From an uncultured Acidobacteriia bacterium (GTDB taxonomy: Bacteria > Acidobacteriota > Terriglobia > Bryobacterales > Bryobacteraceae), in the NCBI GenBank assembly GCA_903925015.1, contig CAIYDY010000065.1, forward strand, positions 1-45,762: a stretch of 45,762 nucleotides of DNA, written 5' to 3'. Shown here in pieces: positions 6,948 to 15,560 of this stretch; the first letter of the stretch is position 1; each line of letters begins with the position of its first letter. The notes under the pieces were generated by a model that was not told the DNA's origin, searched no databases, and saw nothing but the letters and a program-made list of their open reading frames with translations. Position numbers and translations under genes: made by a program.

Positions 6948-9706
6948 GCAGCGGTCTCCGGTTTCATGAGTTTGCGCAGCGCCTCGGCGGTAAAGCTTTT
7001 CTTTGACTTCATCACCGTTTCCGGCGTGCCGCAGGCAACAACACGGCCGCCGTCCTCGCCTCCGTCAGGGCCCATGTCGATAATCCAATCCGCCGTTTTC
7101 ATCACGTCGAGGTTGTGCTCGATCACCAGTACAGTATTGCCCAAATCCACCAGCCGTTGCAGCACTTCCAGCAATTTCCGCACGTCCTCGAAGTGCAGGC
7201 CGGTGGTCGGCTCGTCCAGCACGTAGAGGGTCTTGCCCGTTTGCTTGCGGCTCAGTTCCTTGGCCAGCTTGATCCGTTGCGCCTCGCCGCCGGAAAGCGT
7301 GGTGGAGGACTGGCCAAGATGGATGTAGCCCAGACCCACGTCCAGCAGGGTCTGCAGCTTAGGCCGGATCTGCGGGTTGGTTTCCAGAACGGGCAGAGCT
7401 TCTTCCACAGTCAATGCCAGCAGTTCCGCAATCGACAGCCCCTTGAACCGCACCTGCAGGGTCTCAAAGTTGTACCTCTTGCCCCGGCAAACGTCGCATT
7501 CGACGTAGACATCGGGCAGAAAGTTCATCTCGATGCGCTTCATGCCGTCCCCGGTGCACGCCTCGCATCTGCCACCCTTTACGTTGAAGCTGAACCGGCC
7601 GGGCTTGTAGCCGCGTTCCCGCGATTCCGGCAGCAGGGCGTAGAAGTCCCGAATCGGGGCGAAGATGCCCGTGTACGTGGCCGGATTCGACCTCGGGGTC
7701 CTGCCGATCGCCGACTGGTCGATCCGGATCACCTTATCGATGTTGGCGACCCCTTCCATGCCAGTATGTGCACCGGGCGTCTCATGGGAGCCATAGACTT
7801 CCTTGGCCAGGGCCCGGTACAGGATGTCGTTCACGAGCGTCGACTTTCCGCTCCCCGATACCCCGGTCACACAGATTAGGCACCCCAGCGGGAACTCCAC
7901 ATCGACGGACTTCAGATTGTGCTCGGTCGCGCCTCGGACCTGAATTGAGGTGCCGTTGCCGGGCCGCCGGACTTTCGGTACCGCGATTCCCATTGTTCCG
8001 GCCAGGTACTGCCCTGTGAGGGAGCGGACGTTCGCCCGGATCTCGTCCGGAGTGCCCGCACCGACCAACTCGCCACCCAGCCGCCCCGCGCCAGGGCCGA
8101 GATCGATGACGTAATCCGCCCTCTCGATGGTCTCTTGGTCGTGCTCCACCACCAAGACGGTATTGCCCATGTCGCGCAGGGAGGTCAGGGTGTCCAGCAA
8201 ACGGTCGTTGTCGCGGGGATGCAGCCCGATCGACGGCTCGTCCAAAACGTAGAGCACGCCGCGGAGCTTGGAGCCGATCTGGGTGGCGAGGCGAATCCGC
8301 TGGGCTTCCCCGCCGGAAATCGTTGAAGCTGAGCGGTCCAGACTTAGGTAGTGCAGTCCGACCGACTCCAGGAATTCGAGACGCCGGGTGATTTCCTCGG
8401 CCACGCGTCCGGCGATTTGCTTCTCGCGGTCCGTGAACTCCCAGGATTTCGCGGTCAGCAGAGCGCGAGACAGAGGCATGCCGGTAAATTCCGCGATTGA
8501 GACGCGCTTCACCCTGACAGCCAGGCTGCCGGGCCGCAGCCGCTTGCCGCCGCAGGTTCCACACGGAACGGGCGACATGTACTCGCTGACAGACTCGCGG
8601 TAGTCGGCCGACGCACCATTGTAGAGCTCCTGCAGGATTGCGAGTATTCCGGGAAAATCACCCGAGCCGGAAAGCAGCTTCTCCTGGGTGGCACGGGGAA
8701 TCTGCTCCCACGGGGTCTTGAGTTTGACGCCGAGCTCCTTGGCTGCATCCTGAATCTTGAAAACCAGGACGCTTGAGCCCGCGGCGGGCCCCAGAGCCCC
8801 TTCCAGCAGAGGTTTCGATGGTTCCGCGATGATTTTGTCGGCGTTGAAGGCCCAAGTGCTGCCCAATCCCGAGCAGGTTTCGCATGCGCCGTAGGGGCTG
8901 TTGAACGAGAACGACCGTGGTTCCAGCTCGGGAACGCTCGACCCGCATTCCGTGCAAGCAAGCTTCCTGGAATACAGGCGTTCGTCGCCGTCCACGACCG
9001 AGATCAGCACCAAGCCATTGGCAAGCTTGGTGGACGTTTCAATCGAGGCCTCCAAGCGCTTTTCAATGCCGGGTTTTACCAGCAGGCGGTCCACAATGAC
9101 TTCGATTGTGTGGTTGCGCCGCTTGTCGAGGTCGATCGTGTCCTCCAAGGACCGGATGACGCCGTCGATGCGGGCTTTTACGAAGCCTTGGCGGGCGAGT
9201 TTTTCAAGATCCTTCTTGAACTCGCCTTTGCGGCCGCGGACCACCGGTGCCAACACCAGGATTTTGTCCTCCGGGCGTAGCGAAAGCACGTGCTTCAAGA
9301 TCTGTTCGGTGGTTTGCCGCGAGATCTCGTTTCCGCAAACAGGGCAGTGGGGGACGCCGATCGACGAGTAGAGCAGGCGCAAATAGTCGTAAATTTCGGT
9401 AATGGTTCCTACAGTACTTCGAGGGCTTTTCCCCGTAGTTTTCTGATCAATGGAAATGGATGGACTCAATCCTTCGATCGAATCCACGTCGGGCCGCTCC
9501 ATTTGATCGAGGAACTGTCTGGCGTAGGTGGAAAGCGTTTCGACATAACGCCTCTGACCCTCGGCGTAGATCGTGTCGAAAGCGAGCGACGACTTCCCGG
9601 AGCCGCTCAAGCCGGTGATCACCGTCAGGCTGTTGCGCGGAATCCGGACGCTGACGTCCTTCAAATTGTGTTGCCGCGCACCCGAAACTGAAATTTCTTT
9701 CAACAT
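6944..9706 (-). CDS. uvrA: UvrA, excinuclease ABC subunit A
   Basis: DNA-damage-recognition ATPase of nucleotide excision repair, 920 residues, slightly shorter than the usual 940 or so. Two ABC ATPase cassettes are complete: Walker [10 protein letters not shown] at 32-40 and GVSGSGKST in the second half, two signature motifs ([10 protein letters not shown] and [10 protein letters not shown]), and Walker B segments [13 protein letters not shown] and [13 protein letters not shown]. Zinc ligands are visible at CTECGSS with CETCSGLG, and at CEACTGDG with [10 protein letters not shown]. It works with UvrB and UvrC, which are not in this window. It leads a five-gene operon with a DHS-like protein, a CPBP protease, mtnA and a redoxin. 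No clear Shine-Dalgarno precedes the ATG. A dyad rich in TTTGT/ACAAA lies in the divergent upstream region. Confidence 0.98.
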   Translation of the reverse strand: MLKEISVSGARQHNLKDVSVRIPRNSLTVITGLSGSGKSSLAFDTIYAEGQRRYVETLSTYARQFLDQMERPDVDSIEGLSPSISIDQKTTGKSPRSTVGTITEIYDYLRLLYSSIGVPHCPVCGNEISRQTTEQILKHVLSLRPEDKILVLAPVVRGRKGEFKKDLEKLARQGFVKARIDGVIRSLEDTIDLDKRRNHTIEVIVDRLLVKPGIEKRLEASIETSTKLANGLVLISVVDGDERLYSRKLACTECGSSVPELEPRSFSFNSPYGACETCSGLGSTWAFNADKIIAEPSKPLLEGALGPAAGSSVLVFKIQDAAKELGVKLKTPWEQIPRATQEKLLSGSGDFPGILAILQELYNGASADYRESVSEYMSPVPCGTCGGKRLRPGSLAVRVKRVSIAEFTGMPLSRALLTAKSWEFTDREKQIAGRVAEEITRRLEFLESVGLHYLSLDRSASTISGGEAQRIRLATQIGSKLRGVLYVLDEPSIGLHPRDNDRLLDTLTSLRDMGNTVLVVEHDQETIERADYVIDLGPGAGRLGGELVGAGTPDEIRANVRSLTGQYLAGTMGIAVPKVRRPGNGTSIQVRGATEHNLKSVDVEFPLGCLICVTGVSGSGKSTLVNDILYRALAKEVYGSHETPGAHTGMEGVANIDKVIRIDQSAIGRTPRSNPATYTGIFAPIRDFYALLPESRERGYKPGRFSFNVKGGRCEACTGDGMKRIEMNFLPDVYVECDVCRGKRYNFETLQVRFKGLSIAELLALTVEEALPVLETNPQIRPKLQTLLDVGLGYIHLGQSSTTLSGGEAQRIKLAKELSRKQTGKTLYVLDEPTTGLHFEDVRKLLEVLQRLVDLGNTVLVIEHNLDVMKTADWIIDMGPDGGEDGGRVVACGTPETVMKSKKSFTAEALRKLMKPETAA

Positions 9707-9729
9707 CTTGTTACAATTTGCCCGCGGAG

Positions 9730-9749
9730 TTTGTCAAAATATATACAAA
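9730..9749. promoter_or_regulatory. AT-rich dyad between uvrA and the zinc-ribbon gene
   Basis: TTTGT at 9730-9734 and ACAAA at 9745-9749 form an inverted repeat in a short (61 bp) divergent intergenic region. A second TTGT-T-ACAA palindrome sits at 9708-9716, right against the uvrA start. A LexA-type operator is conceivable because uvrA is often SOS-controlled, but I do not know the box used in this phylum. The A/T richness also suits a simple promoter (TATACA). Confidence 0.25.
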
Positions 9750-9767
9750 TATCGCTGGAGGAGCGAA

Positions 9768-10166
9768 ATGTCCAAGTGCGCCCGATGCAGCAATGAAACA
9801 TCCAGAAGACGCCGCAACCCGTGGCAGCGGATCTTTTACCGGGCCGTCATTGGCTGCGACTTCTGTGGCGAACGTGTTTTCATCCCCCGTTCGACATTCG
9901 GCTTCCTTCAGCGCTACAGCCAGTGCCCGCAATGCGGAACCCGCGACCTTTCGAAATTGCGTTCGCGTGACCATGTGGAGAAGATGAACCGCAATCCGCT
10001 CCGGATGCTGCTCGGATTGGTTGGCGCTCCTCTCTACCACTGTACCTTTTGTCGATTGCAATTCCGGGATCCGCGCAAACGTTCCCCGGAGGTGGCAAAG
10101 TTCAAGTCGGGAAAGGGCGCACGGTCCAATGATGATAGCGGGTCCGTCCTGAATCTAGTGGCTTGA
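9768..10166 (+). CDS. Double zinc-ribbon protein of unknown function
   Basis: A 132-residue basic protein with four CxxC knuckles: C4/C7, C30/C33, C53/C56 and C92/C95. C30/C33 with C53/C56 look like one ribbon (CDFCGERVFIP to CPQCGTRD), and the outer pairs could form a second. There is no signal peptide; hydrophobic residues around 78-90 (LRMLLGLVGAPLY) are too short to be sure of a membrane segment. A strong GGAGGAG ribosome site fixes the start. It is divergent from uvrA with only 61 bases between start codons. The family is not recognised. The fold points to nucleic-acid or protein binding, but nothing more can be claimed. It converges on the KDG-kinase gene. Confidence 0.85.
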   Translation: MSKCARCSNETSRRRRNPWQRIFYRAVIGCDFCGERVFIPRSTFGFLQRYSQCPQCGTRDLSKLRSRDHVEKMNRNPLRMLLGLVGAPLYHCTFCRLQFRDPRKRSPEVAKFKSGKGARSNDDSGSVLNLVA

Positions 10167-10181
10167 TAGGGACGGGCGGGT

Positions 10182-11216
10182 TTACCGTTGTACCCGGCCG
10201 GACCCGTCGCCTTTCAACAAGGTCTTCACTTCGTCGAGCGGGAACCGGCTGAAATCCCCAGGCAGCGAATGCTTGAGGCAAGACGCCGCAACCGCGAACT
10301 CCAAGGCTTCCCTCTTCGTCCCCAAAGCGTTTAGCCCGTAGATCAATCCACCTGCGAAAGAATCGCCGCCCCCCACCCGGTCCACGATGTGTGTTATTTC
10401 GTAGTGCCTGCTGCGGATGAATTCCTGACCGTCATAAAGACATGCCGACCAGCCGTTGTGCGATGCGCTGTGGGATTCGCGCAGCGTGATCGCGATTGTT
10501 TTCACATTCGGGTGGGCGTCCAGAACCTTCGCCGCCAAGGCTCGGTAGACGTCCTCGTCCAACTTCCCGGAATGCACGTCGACATCGGCTTGAATGCCTA
10601 GGGCAGCCTGGCAATCCTCCTCGTTGGCGATCACGACATCGACATATTTTACGAGCTCACCCATCACTTCATGGGCGGCCTTACCCCACTTCCAGAGGTT
10701 CTTCCGGTAGTTCAGGTCGCAAGAAACCGTAATCCCCTTTTCCTTCGCTACGCGGACAGACTCCAGCGCGAGAGCGGCAGCGGACTCGCTGATGGCGGGC
10801 GTAATGCCCGTCGTGTGGTACCAGCCGGCACCCTCGAAGACCGCGTTCCAATCGATATCGCCGGGTTTGGCGAGCGCGATCGAGCTGTATTCCCGGTCGT
10901 AGACGACTTTGGAGGCGCGCTGGTTGGCACCGGGCTCCACAAAGTAGATGCCCATCCGTCCCTTGCCACGGACAATCTTCGAGGTGTCGACATTGAAGCG
11001 CCGCAATTCCCCAACCATGGCGTCAGCGATCGGGTTGGAAGGGATCACGGTGCAAAACGACGCGGGCCAGCCGAAACCAGCAACCGACACGGCGACATTC
11101 GCCTCGCCCCCGCCCCAGGTGGCGACGAAGGACGGACTCTGCAGGAACCGCTCGAATCCGGGAGGGGCGAGGCGCAGCATGATCTCGCCGAAAGTGACTA
11201 CGGTTTTGTTGGGCAT
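10182..11216 (-). CDS. kdgK: PfkB-family sugar kinase, probably 2-keto-3-deoxygluconate kinase
   Basis: A 344-residue ribokinase-fold kinase. It starts with the typical [15 protein letters not shown], has the [15 protein letters not shown] substrate-binding loop (35-49), and ends with [13 protein letters not shown], where D285 is the catalytic base and the GGGD forms the anion hole. The GEIMLRL and YDREYSSIA segments are characteristic of KDG kinases, which phosphorylate 2-keto-3-deoxygluconate in hexuronate and Entner-Doudoroff-type breakdown. It follows the uracil-DNA glycosylase gene by 26 bases in the same direction. The nearby BDH2-like dehydrogenase supports an acid-sugar context. Other PfkB substrates cannot be excluded. 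Confidence 0.88.
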   Translation of the reverse strand: MPNKTVVTFGEIMLRLAPPGFERFLQSPSFVATWGGGEANVAVSVAGFGWPASFCTVIPSNPIADAMVGELRRFNVDTSKIVRGKGRMGIYFVEPGANQRASKVVYDREYSSIALAKPGDIDWNAVFEGAGWYHTTGITPAISESAAALALESVRVAKEKGITVSCDLNYRKNLWKWGKAAHEVMGELVKYVDVVIANEEDCQAALGIQADVDVHSGKLDEDVYRALAAKVLDAHPNVKTIAITLRESHSASHNGWSACLYDGQEFIRSRHYEITHIVDRVGGGDSFAGGLIYGLNALGTKREALEFAVAASCLKHSLPGDFSRFPLDEVKTLLKGDGSGRVQR

Positions 11217-11242
11217 CCGAAATTACTGTTTACCACGGTCGA

Positions 11243-11947
11243 CTACAACAACTCCGCGGCTACCAAGAACACGTCGTCCAGCATCCGCTGTGTCAGGCGT
11301 CCGGTCGAGGTGTTCTGCTGGCTGGGATGGTAGGAGCAGAGCAGCTTCGGGGTCAGTTGGTTGTGCAGCACGTTGTGCCCGAAGGCGTACCCTGCCATGC
11401 TTGGGATCGCTCCCCGGTCTTTCTGGATTCCCAACCATGCGTCCGTCGCGATCCGCCCCAGCGTCACCACGACGCGCACGTTTGTGAGCAGCTCCAACTC
11501 CCGGTAGAGGAATGGGCGGCAGTGCCGCAACTCCTCCGGCAATGGCTTGTTGTCCGGAGGAGCGCAATGTGCCGGTGCGGTGATCCATGCGTCCTTCAAG
11601 ACCAGTCCGTCCCCCGCCGAAATACTTTCCGGTTGCGAGGCGAATCCGGCCCGGTAGAGTGCGCGGTAGAGGAAATCGCCCGACTTGTCGCCGGTGAACA
11701 TGCGGCCCGTTCGATTCGCGCCGTGGGCACCGGGTGCCAGTCCCACGATCAGCAGCCGCGCCGCCGGATCGCCGAACGAGGGCACAGGCTTGCCCCAATA
11801 CTGCTGGTCCTTATACGCCCTGCGTTTGACCCGCGCGACTTCGACGCAATGCGCGACCAGCCTCTGGCAGCGGTTGCAGCCCACAATCTCGCGGTTTAGC
11901 GCCGACAACCCATCCGGACCCGTGGCAACGGAATTGCTACAATTCAC
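11243..11947 (-). CDS. Family 5 uracil-DNA glycosylase (UdgB-like, [4Fe-4S])
   Basis: Removes uracil and other deaminated bases from DNA to begin base-excision repair. Cysteines C24, C27, C128 and C143 are placed to hold a [4Fe-4S] cluster (CNRCQRLV, APAHCAPP and RHCRPF). Motif A reads GLAPGAHGANRTG, lacking the usual polar catalytic residue, and motif B is SYHPSQQNTS; both are typical of family 5. The start is uncertain: GTG gives VNCSNSVATG and 234 residues, while a TTG 13 codons later would be closer to family N-termini. The frame continues upstream through the divergent dehydrogenase gene, which is certainly spurious. If GTG is used, only three bases separate it from the divergent ATG. 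Confidence 0.92.
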   Translation of the reverse strand: MNCSNSVATGPDGLSALNREIVGCNRCQRLVAHCVEVARVKRRAYKDQQYWGKPVPSFGDPAARLLIVGLAPGAHGANRTGRMFTGDKSGDFLYRALYRAGFASQPESISAGDGLVLKDAWITAPAHCAPPDNKPLPEELRHCRPFLYRELELLTNVRVVVTLGRIATDAWLGIQKDRGAIPSMAGYAFGHNVLHNQLTPKLLCSYHPSQQNTSTGRLTQRMLDDVFLVAAELL

Positions 11948-11950
11948 CCG

Positions 11951-12712
11951 ATGAGTATACCTTTTCGACTCGACGGGCGCATCGCCCTCGTAACCGGCGG
12001 CGCCAGTGGAATTGGCGAGCAGACCAGCCGCATTCTCACAGCCGCAGGCGCCTCCGTCATCATCGTGGACATTGACCGTGCCAAGGCCGAGGCCTTGGCC
12101 GCCGAGCTGCCGGGCGCATCCGTGCGGATTTTCGACATCACCAGCGAAGCCGCCGTTCGCGACGGGATCGCCGGTATCGAGAGACTCGACATTCTCGTGA
12201 ACAACGCCGGAATCGGGTTGGTCGGCGGGTGCGAGGAGACCGAACTCGATGACTTCGATCGCATCTTCCGCGTCAATGTGCGGGGTCTTTATCTCGTGAC
12301 CAAGTTCTGTCTTCCCTTGCTCCGGGACGCCAGCCGTTCCATTCCGGGTTCGATCGTCAACATCGGGTCCGTGGCAGGCTTGGTCGGGGTGAAGAGGCGC
12401 TTCGCCTACTGCGGCACCAAAGGCGCGGTTGTCGCCATGACGAAGCAGTTGGCGGTGGACTACCCGGTGGGGCTGCGCGTGAACTGCATCGCGCCCGGCA
12501 CGGTGGACACACCCTTCGTCGAAGGCTACATTGAGAAGTACCACAGCCACGAAAAGGACAAGGTGCGGGCCGAACTCAACCAGCGCCAACCCGTTGGACG
12601 CCTGGGCAAGCCCGACGAAATCGCCTACCTCGCGCTCTATCTCTGCTCGGACCAGGCCGCATTCGTCAATGGCGCAGTGGTTTCAATCGACGGCGGATGG
12701 ACGGCAGCCTAG
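11951..12712 (+). CDS. Short-chain dehydrogenase/reductase, BDH2/2-keto-3-deoxy-acid-sugar dehydrogenase-like
   Basis: A 253-residue NAD-dependent classical SDR. The cofactor motif TGGASGIG is at 15-22, an aspartate at position 40 favours NAD over NADP, NNAG is at 84-87, and the catalytic set is S140, Y153 and K157 (YCGTK). The C-terminal part (CIAPGTVDTPFVEGY, then LYLCSDQAAFVNGAVVSIDGG) resembles human BDH2 and bacterial 2-keto-3-deoxy-L-fuconate/rhamnonate dehydrogenases. With a KDG kinase 700 bases away on the other strand, a role in acid-sugar breakdown is plausible, but the substrate is inference. It is divergent from the glycosylase gene with almost no intergenic space, and is followed by a hairpin. 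Confidence 0.92.
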   Translation: MSIPFRLDGRIALVTGGASGIGEQTSRILTAAGASVIIVDIDRAKAEALAAELPGASVRIFDITSEAAVRDGIAGIERLDILVNNAGIGLVGGCEETELDDFDRIFRVNVRGLYLVTKFCLPLLRDASRSIPGSIVNIGSVAGLVGVKRRFAYCGTKGAVVAMTKQLAVDYPVGLRVNCIAPGTVDTPFVEGYIEKYHSHEKDKVRAELNQRQPVGRLGKPDEIAYLALYLCSDQAAFVNGAVVSIDGGWTAA

Positions 12713-12736
12713 CAGCCCGGGCAGTCCCCGGAAAAA

Positions 12737-12778
12737 TATCGGCAGGGGGTGTAAACTTCTTTCCGCAACCTGCCGATA
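12737..12778 (+). terminator. Terminator-like hairpin after the SDR gene
   Basis: TATCGGCAGG (12737-12746) pairs perfectly with CCTGCCGATA (12769-12778), a 10 bp stem with a 22-base loop, starting 25 bases after the stop codon. The tail (ATAATAG) is A/T rich but has no long T-run, so termination may be weak or Rho-assisted. Confidence 0.5.
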
Positions 12779-12831
12779 ATAATAGGGTTGAGAAAAGTGA
12801 CGGTCCGGTGTCGGAAAGTGGGCTTGCAGTA

Positions 12832-12860
12832 TTGACCCCGAACATCGAAACATGCAAAAT
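12832..12860 (+). promoter_or_regulatory. Possible promoter for the PBP-type transpeptidase
   Basis: TTGACC (five of six) and CAAAAT (four of six) are separated by 17 bases, about 77 bases upstream of the GTG start. It lies in the 224-base gap between the dehydrogenase gene and this one, after the terminator-like hairpin. Moderate match only. Confidence 0.35.
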
Positions 12861-12936
12861 TGAATAGTCTGGTTGCTCCCCGGACTCCCGCTGTACCGCT
12901 CCTGGTAACCTCCGCGCCGTTTGAGGTGTCTAAAAA

Positions 12937-14247
12937 GTGCATTTGTCTTATCAAAGTTGCGCTTCCGTAGTTCGCAGCGTTGCCTGCTTGGCCTTTAGCC
13001 TTGCGCTGGCCGGGGGGATCGCCTCCGCAGTGCAGGATTCGGCCAAGGATGGCGTTGCTGCGTCCCCGTCCAAGAAGGCCGGAACCAAAAAGGCCGCTCC
13101 GAAGTCCCGCAAGCCCGTCGCGAAAAAGGCGGCAACCGCCGCCAAGCCGGTCGTGGCCGCAAAGCCAGTCCAACCGAAACAGCCTGTTGTCACCAAAAAT
13201 ATTGTTCCTAAGGTCGCTGCTACGGCGGTTGTCGGCAAGACGAACGGCAAGACCTCTGTTCGCCGCCGTGGCTGGGTCCAAACTTGGGACGAGCCTGTTT
13301 ACAAGGACTCGGTGGTGGGCGACCGCACCGATGGCGAGGATTTGGTGGTCCGTGCAGCTGCCGTCGAAGCACTGGGCCCGCTGAACGGTTCCGTGGTGGT
13401 GGTGGACTCTTCGACCGGTCGCGTCTTGACCATGGTCAACCAGCAACTGGCGTTGGGTGCGGGCTATATTCCCTGCTCCACCGTCAAAGTTTCCGTAGCA
13501 CTTGCCAGCTTGAAGGAGAGCATGGTTCCCCGGATTGTCCCCGCGCGCTTCTTCAGCAAGCACTCGATGGATTTGACCGATGCGCTGGCCTTCTCCAACA
13601 ACGCCTACTTTGCGAATTTGGGGGTCAAGCTGGGATACGACCGTTTCAGCCACTACGCCCGCATGTTCGGTTACGGCGAAAAAGCCGGTCTCAATATTGA
13701 GGGCGAACACGCCGGGTATTTTCCTCCTGCTCCGCCCAAGAACGGCGGCATGGGCATGCTGACCAGCTTTGGCGAAGAGATTTCCCAGACCCCCTTGGAA
13801 TTGGCCGGTCTGATGACCGCCGTTGCCAATCGCGGCACCCTTTACTGGTTGCAGTATCCCCGCTCCGAGGAGGAAGTTCGCGATTTCCAGCCCCAGGTAA
13901 AGCGCCGTTTGGAGATCGGGGCTCTGGTTGACGACATGAAACCGGGCATGCGCGGAGCAGTTGAATTCGGAACGGCTCGGCGCGCCAAACAAGATCAGGA
14001 AATTTACGGCAAGACTGGTACTTGCAGCGAAGGCCGCACCAGGCTTGGATGGTTCGGCTCGTTCAACGAAGGCAGCCGGAAGTTGGTGGTCGTCGTCATG
14101 TTGACCGGTGGACGCCAGACAATCGGTCCGCTTGCCTCTGGGGTAGCAGGTGAGGTATATCGCATTCTGGACAACCAGAAGTATTTCCGGTCGCCGATGC
14201 CCGCCCTCACGCCCGCAACATTGTTGCCCTATCAGGTCTACCGCTAA
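12937..14247 (+). CDS. Penicillin-binding transpeptidase-domain protein
   Basis: A 436-residue serine D,D-transpeptidase. All three active-site motifs are intact: S181-T-V-K184 (nucleophile and base), S220-N-N222, and K359-T-G-T362. A hydrophobic N-terminus (residues 12-31) anchors or exports it, and a Lys/Ala/Pro-rich tether (about 42-95) links it to the catalytic domain, probably to cross the envelope. There is no glycosyltransferase domain and no large class B pedestal, so it is a compact stand-alone enzyme; class D beta-lactamase-like proteins share this fold. The start is GTG with a GAGG site ten bases upstream. It converges on the receiver-like gene with 8 bases between stops. It probably cross-links or trims peptidoglycan. 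Confidence 0.88.
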   Translation: MHLSYQSCASVVRSVACLAFSLALAGGIASAVQDSAKDGVAASPSKKAGTKKAAPKSRKPVAKKAATAAKPVVAAKPVQPKQPVVTKNIVPKVAATAVVGKTNGKTSVRRRGWVQTWDEPVYKDSVVGDRTDGEDLVVRAAAVEALGPLNGSVVVVDSSTGRVLTMVNQQLALGAGYIPCSTVKVSVALASLKESMVPRIVPARFFSKHSMDLTDALAFSNNAYFANLGVKLGYDRFSHYARMFGYGEKAGLNIEGEHAGYFPPAPPKNGGMGMLTSFGEEISQTPLELAGLMTAVANRGTLYWLQYPRSEEEVRDFQPQVKRRLEIGALVDDMKPGMRGAVEFGTARRAKQDQEIYGKTGTCSEGRTRLGWFGSFNEGSRKLVVVVMLTGGRQTIGPLASGVAGEVYRILDNQKYFRSPMPALTPATLLPYQVYR

Positions 14248-14255
14248 ATTCGGAC

Positions 14256-14720
14256 TTAGACAATCCGTCGCAAACTCAGTCCGATCCTGCGGTCGGCACG
14301 CTCGCCGAGCAATTCAGCCACACCTGCGATTACGTGGGAGATATTCGCGGCACTCATCCGCACGATTCCCTCTTGCCACGCATTGGCATTGTCTTCGCCG
14401 ATCCCGCTTACTTTGGAGTAGAGCAGGGCCGTGGCTGGATCGGACTCCCGCTGCCGGGCATATTTCAGCAGCGCGGGTCCATCCCCGCCAGGCAGATCCG
14501 CCATCACCAGTTCGTAGTCGCCGGTTTCCAGTCGCCGGGTTCCCTCATCCAGGGAATCCGCGAGGTCCACGTCATAGCCCGCAGCCTCAAGAATCGATTT
14601 CAGTGTCAGGCGGGACGCCGCATCGGCATCCGCCAGCAAGATTTTCGCGATACCCCGGGCGAAGAAGGGAAGGAATTGCCCCGCTGTAGAGCCTACAACT
14701 TCAATAGAATGAGCGTTCAT
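14256..14720 (-). CDS. Degenerate response-regulator receiver protein
   Basis: A 154-residue stand-alone receiver-like domain without an output domain. The CheY-like start is seen at AKILLADADAASRLTLKSIL (25-44) and the phospho-acceptor would be D75 in YELVMADLPGGDGPALL. The acidic pair is altered (D31-A32), the switch Thr is replaced by Ser (S102, LLYSK), and the conserved C-terminal lysine is missing where VRMSAANIS is found. It may therefore bind a partner without normal phosphorylation. About 25 extra residues precede the domain, so an internal start cannot be excluded. No histidine kinase is nearby. Confidence 0.8.
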   Translation of the reverse strand: MNAHSIEVVGSTAGQFLPFFARGIAKILLADADAASRLTLKSILEAAGYDVDLADSLDEGTRRLETGDYELVMADLPGGDGPALLKYARQRESDPATALLYSKVSGIGEDNANAWQEGIVRMSAANISHVIAGVAELLGERADRRIGLSLRRIV

Positions 14721-14780
14721 CCGTTGCTTTCGATTTCCATGTTAAAGCAACTCGACAAGAATTGACAGGAAAAAGAAAGG

Positions 14781-14814
14781 GTACTAGTTCCGATTGGTCC
14801 TATAACCAAAGTAC
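14781..14814 (-). terminator. Possible terminator downstream of the SGNH esterase
   Basis: On the minus strand, AGTAC...GTACT and an inner TTGGT...ACCAA give a bulged stem, followed by a pyrimidine-rich tail (CCTTTCTTTTTCC). It starts 12 bases after the esterase stop. The stem is short and asymmetrical, so this is tentative. Confidence 0.3.
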
Positions 14815-14825
14815 TTGAACCCGGC

Positions 14826-15560
14826 CTATTTGTGTAACCGCGTCTTGTCGAGCTTTGCCAAAACAGGCTCCAGGTACGTCATCGCGGTCTTGGCCACCAG
14901 TTCAGCCCCAACCACGTTGGGATGGATGCCATCCGGCTGCATCAACGCCGGGTTTCCCCCGACACCATCCAGCAGGAACGGAATCCGAACGAGGCGGAAC
15001 TCCTTCGAGACATCCGAGTAGATATTGTCAAACGCCGCGATATATTCCGGTCCATAGTTGCGGGGCAGGGTCATGCCAGCCACCACGACCTCGGTGCCGG
15101 TGGCTCGCAATGCCTCCACCATCTTCCGCATATTCTTGGCCGATTCCGTCACAGGCTGACCACGCAGTCCGTCATTCCCGCCGAATTCCAAGATCACCAC
15201 CGCCGGGTGGACCGCGATCACCGACTGGAGGCGTTCCACCCCGTCGGCCGTGGTATCGCCGCTGACACCCAGATTCACGATCCGGAACTGGTATCCGGCG
15301 GCATCAATCAGCCGTTGCAGGTCGTCCGGATAGCTCTTCCCCGGTTCCACGCCGAAACCGGCCGAGATGCTGTCACCAAACGCCGCGACCACGGGCCGGG
15401 AATCGCTCAGCAGCTGCTGAGGCTCCGAACTTGCCGTTACCGGTACCGCCGGGGCGGCCGTCTTTTTCGGCTCCGACCCGCCGCAGCCAGCCATCCACAA
15501 AGTGAAAGAAACCCCAAGGGCCGCGCGAAGCATCAATCGAGTGCACACTGCCATAATCAT
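14826..15560 (-). CDS. SGNH-fold arylesterase/lysophospholipase lipoprotein (TesA-like)
   Basis: A GDSL-type serine hydrolase of about 244 residues. Block I is AAFGDSISAGFGVEPG with the nucleophilic serine, block II is NLGVSGDTTADG, block III is LEFGGNDGLRG, and block V is PDGIHPN with the catalytic Asp-His pair. The N-terminus is hydrophobic and ends in MAGC-GG, a lipobox, so it is probably a lipid-anchored envelope enzyme hydrolysing esters, thioesters or lysophospholipids. The start is uncertain: ATGs give MIMAVCTRLM, MAVCTRL or the shorter MLRAALGVSF, which looks most like a lipoprotein signal. It is divergent from an ABC ATPase gene, the same order as tesA and ybbA in E. coli. Confidence 0.9.
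   Translation of the reverse strand: MIMAVCTRLMLRAALGVSFTLWMAGCGGSEPKKTAAPAVPVTASSEPQQLLSDSRPVVAAFGDSISAGFGVEPGKSYPDDLQRLIDAAGYQFRIVNLGVSGDTTADGVERLQSVIAVHPAVVILEFGGNDGLRGQPVTESAKNMRKMVEALRATGTEVVVAGMTLPRNYGPEYIAAFDNIYSDVSKEFRLVRIPFLLDGVGGNPALMQPDGIHPNVVGAELVAKTAMTYLEPVLAKLDKTRLHK

Noticed and set aside
12709-13992. Long minus-strand frame opposite the PBP-type transpeptidase
   Set aside because: The plus strand holds intact STVK, SNN and KTGT motifs; the opposite frame shows none.
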